NCBI GenBank assembly: GCA_023451115.1
Contig: JAEXFV010000174.1
Span: 1-10,735, forward strand
Origin: Bacillota bacterium
GTDB lineage: Bacteria > Bacillota > Clostridia > Christensenellales > CAG-138
Direction: 5' to 3'
DNA: 10,735 nucleotides
The notes beneath the pieces were generated by a model. That model saw only the letters and a program-made list of their open reading frames with translations. It had not been told where the DNA came from and made no database searches. This document shows positions 6,707-10,735 of this stretch, piece by piece. Within the stretch, counting starts at the first letter, position 1. Each line of letters starts with the position of its first letter. The position numbers were made by a program, and so were the translations under genes.

Positions 6707-7186
6707 ATGGCAATTAATTATCCGTACAGAGTATTTCGGTATCAGGTCGAGATCGATGGAATCAGCCGCGCGGGATTTTCCGAAGTGTCCGGCATGAGTT
6801 CCTCGGTGGATGCGATTGAGTACCGGGAAGGCGACGACCTGCGCAATACCCCCCGGAAACTCCCTGGTCTGACCAAGTTTGGCAACATCACCCTGCGTTG
6901 GGGCGTCAGCGACGACTCCGATTTCCTGGATTGGGTGTATTCTGTTGCGCCCACCAATACCGCACCACCCACCGGGTTGGTACGCCACAATGTAACCATC
7001 ACCCTGTTTGACGATGCGGGCAGCCCAGGTCCCTCCTGGAACCTGATCAACGCCTGGCCCGTCAGCTACACGGTGCCGGATCTCTCCGCTATGGGCGGCG
7101 AGGTGGCCATCCATTCCCTGGAGCTTTGCCATGAAGGGTTGGAGCATACGCCCGGCGGCGTAGCAGGCGAACCCTCCAGCATCTAA
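6707..7186 (+). CDS. Main inner tube protein (T4 gp19 / Afp1-like fold)
   Basis: This 159-aa tube protein stacks as rings inside the sheath and forms the channel that is driven into the target. It shows the family hallmarks: an opening YPYRVFRYQVEIDG, then GFSEVSGM (23-30), IEYREGDD (37-44), the RKLPGLTKFGNITL strand pair (50-63) and the DFLDWV helix (72-77). It ends with the conserved ...HSLELCHEGL strand. It starts at ATG 6707, 10 nt after AAAGGA (6691-6696). Its place directly behind the sheath and its length are those of the major tube subunit. It ends just before a strong palindrome, which may shield the sheath-tube mRNA. Confidence 0.93.
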   Translation: MAINYPYRVFRYQVEIDGISRAGFSEVSGMSSSVDAIEYREGDDLRNTPRKLPGLTKFGNITLRWGVSDDSDFLDWVYSVAPTNTAPPTGLVRHNVTITLFDDAGSPGPSWNLINAWPVSYTVPDLSAMGGEVAIHSLELCHEGLEHTPGGVAGEPSSI

Positions 7187-7197
7187 TTTCATTCTGT

Positions 7198-7229
7198 AAT
7201 GCATGCGGGCGGATCCGCCCGCATGCATT
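7198..7229 (+). repeat. Perfect 32-nt palindrome between tube and chaperone genes
   Basis: Bases 7198-7229 equal their own reverse complement without a mismatch (centre 7213/7214). As RNA this gives a 14-bp, GC-rich stem with a GATC loop. It begins 11 nt after the tube stop and ends 23 nt before the next start. No U-tract follows, so complete termination is unlikely. A barrier to 3' exonucleases or a partial terminator that lowers expression of the following low-copy genes is more likely. Confidence 0.85.
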
Positions 7230-7252
7230 GAGTATTGCTATGGGAGAACGTT

Positions 7253-7612
7253 ATGCAGACTGAGTTTGAATTTGAACTGCCCAAAGGCTATGTGGACGCC
7301 AACGGGGACCTGCACCGCAAGGGCGTGATGCGCCTTGCCACCGCGGCGGATGAAATCCTGCCCATGCGGGATCCCAAAGTGCAGCAAAATCCAGGGTATC
7401 TCTCTATTATTTTGCTGGCCAGGGTCATTACCAAGCTTGGTACCCTTTCCAACATCAATACCCGGGTAATTGAAGGCCTGTTTACTATGGATTTGGCCTA
7501 TTTGCAAGATCTTTACCAGCGCATCAATATGTCGGATATGCCCGCCTATAAAGTAGCGTGCCCCCATTGTGGGCAGAGCTTTGAGGTGCCGCTGGATTTT
7601 TTATTGGGTTAG
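7253..7612 (+). CDS. T4-type baseplate hub assembly chaperone-like protein
   Basis: The zero-frame product is 119 aa. It resembles a small protein found after the tube gene in many eCIS loci and commonly labelled T4-family baseplate hub assembly chaperone. Recognisable parts are ELPKGYVDANGDLHRKGVMR (8-27), LATAADEILPMRDP (28-41), NPGYLSIILLARVITKLGTL (46-65), VIEGLFTMDLAYLQDLY (72-88) and a C-terminal ACPHCGQSFEVPL with a single CxxC (Cys103, Cys106) that could be half of a metal site. The name comes from remembered family patterns, not a search. ATG 7253 follows TGGGAG (7241-7246) by 6 nt; an upstream in-frame TTG at 7235 has no ribosome binding site. The last codons contain a slippery heptamer, so a longer -1 fusion of about 181 aa with the following segment is predicted. 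Confidence 0.8.
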   Translation: MQTEFEFELPKGYVDANGDLHRKGVMRLATAADEILPMRDPKVQQNPGYLSIILLARVITKLGTLSNINTRVIEGLFTMDLAYLQDLYQRINMSDMPAYKVACPHCGQSFEVPLDFLLG

Positions 7613-7643
7613 AGCTGGCTTTATACCCGCAGGACCGGCTCTA
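7597..7643 (+). promoter_or_regulatory. Predicted programmed -1 ribosomal frameshift signal
   Basis: In zero frame the sequence reads GAT TTT TTA TTG GGT TAG. It contains the canonical slippery heptamer T TTT TTA (7597-7603). After a 6-nt spacer, TAGAGCTGG (7610-7618) pairs with CCGGCTCTA (7635-7643) in a 9-bp stem with one G-U pair and a 16-nt loop. Slippage by -1 resumes at ATT 7603 and reads on through the DUF6760-like segment to 7797. All three usual elements (heptamer, 5-9 nt spacer, stem) are present. Confidence 0.78.
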
Positions 7644-7797
7644 TCAGGAAATGGCGTTTTTAGGATATTATCTCCACTGGCCCAAAGAGGAACTGATGAA
7701 CCTGGATCACCGGGAACGTCGCCGCTGGTGTGAAGAAGTATCCGGCATCAATAAAACGCTGAGCGGGAATCAAAAAGGGTCCTTTGAATTGCGCTGA
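7603..7797 (+). CDS. DUF6760-like segment, probably the -1 frameshift extension of the chaperone
   Basis: This short frame encodes a small conserved eCIS protein type (DUF6760 as remembered). It shows LYPQDRLYQEMAFLGYYLHW (starting near 7618), then PKEELMNLDHRERRRWCEEV and INKTL, mostly helical with a hallmark H-x-E-RRRW stretch. There is no ATG, GTG or TTG between the preceding in-frame stop (7582-7584) and the conserved LYPQDRLY motif. The first ATG (7651) would cut the motif off. The coordinates given begin at the codon reached after -1 slippage. The alternatives are initiation at ATT 7603 or CTG 7615, coupled to the TAG at 7610. In other eCIS loci this kind of protein lies in the same place, after the chaperone and before the second tube gene. 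Coding is well supported; the mode of translation is inferred. Confidence 0.78.
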   Translation: MGLELALYPQDRLYQEMAFLGYYLHWPKEELMNLDHRERRRWCEEVSGINKTLSGNQKGSFELR

Positions 7798-7817
7798 TTC
7801 AGCAGAAAGGAGGGCTT

Positions 7818-8306
7818 ATGGCAAATATTGTGTATCAGGAGCCCTTCAAAGCGTTCCGCTTCCTGGTGGAGGTGGAAGGCGGGGGACAGACAGTGGTAGC
7901 GGCATTCGCACAGTTTTCCGGGGTGAAAATGCAGACCCAGGCAGTACAGGTGCGGGCAGGCTCCGATTATCGGGGCGTGCCGGGCTATATCCCCTCTATT
8001 ACCACGTTTCAAAACGTGACGTTGACCAAGGGTGTAATTGGAGACAACGAGTTTTTTGATTGGATTTTATCCTGTGCGCCCAGCGAAACCATGGCGCCCA
8101 CCGGAAAAAACCAATACCGCACCATCAATATTGTTGCGTTGGATGCCAAAGGCAGGCGAGGCGTGACCTGGTCGTTAATCGACGCCATGCCCGTTTCTTA
8201 CGAGCTGTCCCCTATGGACAGCAGCCAGAGTGCGGTAATGACGGAAACCATTGAGTTTGCCATTGCGGGATTTAAACGGGTCACCCAGCCCGTTGCACAG
8301 GACTAA
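7818..8306 (+). CDS. Second tube-fold protein (eCIS)
   Basis: This 162-aa protein has the same fold as the main tube subunit but is clearly diverged. It has an opening FKAFRFLVEVEGG, the AQFSGVKMQTQAVQVRAG segment (31-48), the PSITTFQNVTLTKGV strand pair, the EFFDWI helix and the WSLIDAMPVSYEL segment. ATG 7818 follows a very strong AAAGGAGG (7806-7813). In well-studied eCIS, extra tube-like proteins form the first layers on the baseplate on which the main tube grows. This one and the next are the likely candidates, given their place after the chaperone. Its exact layer cannot be told from the sequence. Confidence 0.88.
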   Translation: MANIVYQEPFKAFRFLVEVEGGGQTVVAAFAQFSGVKMQTQAVQVRAGSDYRGVPGYIPSITTFQNVTLTKGVIGDNEFFDWILSCAPSETMAPTGKNQYRTINIVALDAKGRRGVTWSLIDAMPVSYELSPMDSSQSAVMTETIEFAIAGFKRVTQPVAQD

Positions 8307-8324
8307 AGGGAAGGAAGTGACGGT

Positions 8325-8753
8325 ATGCCGCCTACGGATTATGTGCCAAACACCTATTTCGATGTGGTATTCGGCCCGCCGGCTTTGGGGATGAGCGGAT
8401 ATTTTACTTCCGTTTCCGGGCTTTCTATGGAATTTGAATATGAAACGTATACCGAGGGCGGAAACCCGTACCCCCGGCAGTTTTTTAAAAATATTGTGCC
8501 CCAGACGCTGGTGCTGGAACAAGGCACTGTGACTACGGTAGACGGCTTTGCCGCATGGCTGCATATGATTAATTTGGGCATGCGCATGCCGATCAACGGG
8601 GTGATCACGTTGAAAGATCATACCGGCATACCCAAACGTACCTGGATGATCATGGACGCTATGGTGGTGAAATATATCGGGCCAAACCTGAACAGCTTGC
8701 AGCCCGAGCTGGCGGTTAACAGAATTGAGCTGCAATATAACGGCTGCATTTAA
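8325..8753 (+). CDS. Third tube-fold protein, likely baseplate-proximal tube initiator
   Basis: This 142-aa protein is the most diverged and shortest of the three tube-fold proteins here. It opens with YVPNTYFDVVFGPPALG and continues with the diagnostic FTSVSGLSMEFEYETYTEGG (27-46). The NPYPRQFFKNIVPQTLVLEQGT part corresponds to the tube beta-sandwich, and the end has the usual NRIELQYNGC strand. ATG 8325 lies 7 nt after AAGGAAG (8311-8317), 18 nt after the previous stop. By comparison with Afp/PVC loci, the tube paralogue just before the LysM/spike genes is usually the adaptor to the spike complex, so that role is inferred for this one. Confidence 0.87.
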   Translation: MPPTDYVPNTYFDVVFGPPALGMSGYFTSVSGLSMEFEYETYTEGGNPYPRQFFKNIVPQTLVLEQGTVTTVDGFAAWLHMINLGMRMPINGVITLKDHTGIPKRTWMIMDAMVVKYIGPNLNSLQPELAVNRIELQYNGCI

Positions 8754-8784
8754 CCACTGAAAAATATAAAGTTTGGAGAACCAG

Positions 8785-10735
8785 ATGGAAAGCATTGCGA
8801 TTTGCAAAGTGGATATGGCGGTTTTGCCGCAGAGCGGGGCGTTGGAGGATATGCCCTATTCCGCTTTGGATTTCGCTCAGCGCATCATGGCGAGAGCCCA
8901 AAGCGTTACCGGCCGCTACCGGCCGCTCAACCTCATCCATAAAGAAGAGGAGGACGGTGTCGAGCCGAATGCGGTGCCTGCTTATGAGGTGAACCTAACG
9001 CTGACCCTGCCTCTGGAGAAGGAAAAAAAGCAGGAAAAAGAGGCGGAGCAAAAGCGGATCCAAACCCATACGGAACGGGTGGTAGAACGGATTTTGCAGG
9101 AAAAGCTGCAAATGGAACGGGTGCTCCTTCAGCCCGTTATGCCACAGGTGCAGCAACAATATCATATCAGCGTGCGCAGCGCGTTAGGCCGACAGCAGAG
9201 CCTGTTTGCGTCAGTAGCCGGGCGGGGGCAACAGGGCATTCAGCCACTGGTAAAACTGCCCCAGGAAACAGCGAAACCCACAGAAATGCGCTTTTTCCAA
9301 GTGCTGCGCCATAACCAGCAGGCGGGGGTGACCGCGTCGCCCCGCGCTCCAAAGGAACGGCAGGCCTTTCCGCCTTTGGCGGATCGGCATCAGGAGAACC
9401 AAAAACATCCTGCGGATGCCGGTGCTGGCTCGTTAGAAAAAGAGCTGGCCATAGCACAGCAAAAAGAGGAAGCGGCGCAAGACGGAGCCATTTTCCATGC
9501 GATCAAAGAAACGGTACAATCCATGGAACCGGCTGCATCTGCCGCCGGAAAAGAAAGTGAAAAAACTTCTTTAACAGCGGAAAGAACGGCGCAAGGGGAA
9601 GCAAAAAAGCATGCGCAATCGCTGCCGCCCCATGCATCGGTGGAAAAGCCGGAAAATGAAGCCTTTGTGCAAAATGCAGAGCCTTTGTCCTACCCAGGGC
9701 AGCAACCGATACTGCTGGAACATGTGAAGGAAGAGGAACGCGTATCGCCCCAGGCTGGGTCTGAAAAGCTCTCCGTAAAAACGCAGGACCAGATGCCCGC
9801 TCCTGTAGCAGAAAAAAGGCCGATTGCTGAGGCTGCACAACGGCAGCAACCGGTTTCCGCAGGCGGCAACGCCCACCGTTTGCATCAGCAGGTTTTTCAA
9901 CAGGAACGCCATGTTCCCAACGGCGGGGAGATTTCTTTGGCGCAACCGGAGCGCCAACAGCAGCAGGGGTTGCCCCATAGCGATACCCTTTTGCAGCATG
10001 CGCAGGCCCAACCGCAGCAAACGCGGCTGGAGGAGGCCATTTCCCAAAGGGATGATATAGCGCCGCAGGAACAGCATGATGTGCTGGCACAAAAGGAGGA
10101 GACAAAAAGCAGTAGCCCTCAAAACAGGAATCTGGAGCAGGCGGCCCCTTTTATGCTGGACAGCGAGTCGCTGGCACAATCTCCGGTGGCCTCTTTTATT
10201 GAAACGGCGCAATATGCGTCCGCACCTGTGTCACACCTGCTTCCTCCAGAAAATAATGCGGCCCCCCAGATGGAGAACCGGAGAAAAGAAGAAACAGGCA
10301 AACCGGAACGGTTCCCCCGGGCGCAACAGCATAAAGAAGCGCTGGCAGAAGAGGAAGCTTCCCGGCGGGATCGTGAAGAAGCGCTGCAGCAACATCATAA
10401 ACAAGCGCTCACAGAAGAGGAAGCTTCCCGGCAGGATTGGGAAGATGAACCCCAACAGAAACAGGGGCAAAAGCAAGAGGCGTTGTTGGAGCAAACCGCC
10501 CAACAGGCGCCTGCGGAAACACCGCAACAGCAAAAGACTGCTGGGGGAGAACCTCAATCCGCTGCATACGCAGTGCCTGGGCAGCAGATACCGACCCGGT
10601 GGGTTGACCAAGTTGCGCCGGAATTGGCAGTGCCCGCGGAATTGGAGCATGTATCCGCCCCGCTGCATCCGCTGGAGGTTGCCCGTCAGCCGGAGGAGAA
10701 TATGGCTGCACCGGTTGAAACACAGGAGCCTGCCC
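8785..10735 (+). CDS. Very long Gln/Glu/Pro-rich protein, open at the window end (partial)
   Basis: The frame from ATG 8785 (TTTGGAG at 8772-8777, 7 nt upstream) stays open to the last base, at least 650 codons. I do not recognise a family. Residues 1-75 look folded, with a short motif LDFAQRIMARAQ and the strand-like YEVNLTLTLPL at their end. Residues about 78-117 are a highly charged Lys/Glu/Gln helix, likely coiled coil. From about 120 onward the sequence is rich in Gln, Glu, Ala and Pro with no predicted fold or membrane span. A 22-residue unit with the core EEEASR is repeated at 516 and 538. The position after the last tube gene is where other eCIS carry a LysM baseplate adaptor; a C-terminal domain of that kind could lie beyond the window. 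A scaffold, ruler or cargo role is also possible. Reverse-strand frames opposite it look like shadows. Confidence 0.8.
   Translation, partial: MESIAICKVDMAVLPQSGALEDMPYSALDFAQRIMARAQSVTGRYRPLNLIHKEEEDGVEPNAVPAYEVNLTLTLPLEKEKKQEKEAEQKRIQTHTERVVERILQEKLQMERVLLQPVMPQVQQQYHISVRSALGRQQSLFASVAGRGQQGIQPLVKLPQETAKPTEMRFFQVLRHNQQAGVTASPRAPKERQAFPPLADRHQENQKHPADAGAGSLEKELAIAQQKEEAAQDGAIFHAIKETVQSMEPAASAAGKESEKTSLTAERTAQGEAKKHAQSLPPHASVEKPENEAFVQNAEPLSYPGQQPILLEHVKEEERVSPQAGSEKLSVKTQDQMPAPVAEKRPIAEAAQRQQPVSAGGNAHRLHQQVFQQERHVPNGGEISLAQPERQQQQGLPHSDTLLQHAQAQPQQTRLEEAISQRDDIAPQEQHDVLAQKEETKSSSPQNRNLEQAAPFMLDSESLAQSPVASFIETAQYASAPVSHLLPPENNAAPQMENRRKEETGKPERFPRAQQHKEALAEEEASRRDREEALQQHHKQALTEEEASRQDWEDEPQQKQGQKQEALLEQTAQQAPAETPQQQKTAGGEPQSAAYAVPGQQIPTRWVDQVAPELAVPAELEHVSAPLHPLEVARQPEENMAAPVETQEPA
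10330..10461 (+). repeat. 66-bp imperfect tandem duplication inside the long Gln/Glu-rich gene
   Basis: Units at 10330-10395 and 10396-10461 share a block starting CATAAA-n-AAGCGCT, followed by an identical CAGAAGAGGAAGCTTCCCGG. The first ~45 bases match at all but a few positions, while the rest has drifted. The period of 66 bp keeps frame and gives a 22-residue protein repeat, as expected for a gene expanding by slippage or unequal exchange. Confidence 0.75.

Noticed and set aside
9503..10668. Several minus-strand frames with Leu/Phe-rich repeats
   Set aside because: They are the antisense of Gln/Glu/Lys codons in the long + strand frame, and their apparent repeats mirror the 66-bp duplication. 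The + strand frame has a start and ribosome binding site and stays open to the window end.
1..10735. Prophage or complete phage tail rather than an eCIS
   Set aside because: Tube paralogues, the hub chaperone-like protein and the DUF6760-like segment in this order fit eCIS loci. No capsid, terminase, integrase or lysis gene is seen. The window is too short to exclude a phage-derived origin.

Overview
This window looks like part of a chromosome from a Gram-positive anaerobe of the Bacillota, probably class Clostridia. The grounds are strong AAAGGAGG-type ribosome binding sites, GTG starts, moderately high GC, and an AgrC-type GHKL histidine kinase with LytTR regulators. The genus cannot be read from the sequence. 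All supported genes lie on the + strand. I see no tRNA, rRNA, CRISPR array or transposase.

Region 1 (1-2143) is regulatory. It holds the tail of one LytTR response regulator, a multi-membrane-span GHKL sensor kinase, and a second LytTR response regulator. Region 2 (2144-2693) holds a direct repeat 20 bp apart that abuts a near-consensus sigma-A promoter (TTGACG-17-TATAGT). It is followed by a receiver-only protein whose phospho-acceptor aspartate is replaced by serine. This looks like the control point of everything downstream.

Region 3 (2698-4861) encodes two proteins I do not recognise (361 and 141 aa) and a 153-aa protein that tentatively resembles the YbjN / type III chaperone fold. A 198-nt hairpin-rich spacer separates the first two.

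Region 4 (4917-8753) is the structural core of a contractile injection system (eCIS, phage-tail-like particle). In order it encodes a contractile sheath, the main tube protein, a T4-type baseplate hub assembly chaperone-like protein, a DUF6760-like segment, and two more tube-fold proteins. Region 5 (8785 to the end) is a very long Gln/Glu/Pro-rich, apparently disordered reading frame that runs off the window. Spike, gp25, gp6/gp7-like baseplate, AAA+ ATPase and terminator genes, typical of eCIS loci, are not in view and would be expected downstream.

The most interesting signals are RNA-level. (a) At the end of the chaperone-like gene a T TTT TTA slippery heptamer is followed, after 6 nt, by a 9-bp stem. 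The -1 frame leads straight into the DUF6760 segment, which has no ATG/GTG/TTG start of its own, so a programmed -1 frameshift fusion is predicted, similar in logic to lambda gpG-gpGT. (b) The sheath gene's perfect ribosome binding site is 44 nt from its expected start, and a 9-bp hairpin in between would reduce this to 10 nt. (c) A perfect 32-nt palindrome separates the abundant sheath and tube genes from the low-copy assembly genes. Together they suggest that subunit ratios of the particle are set after transcription, while the AgrC/LytTR block decides when the operon is switched on.
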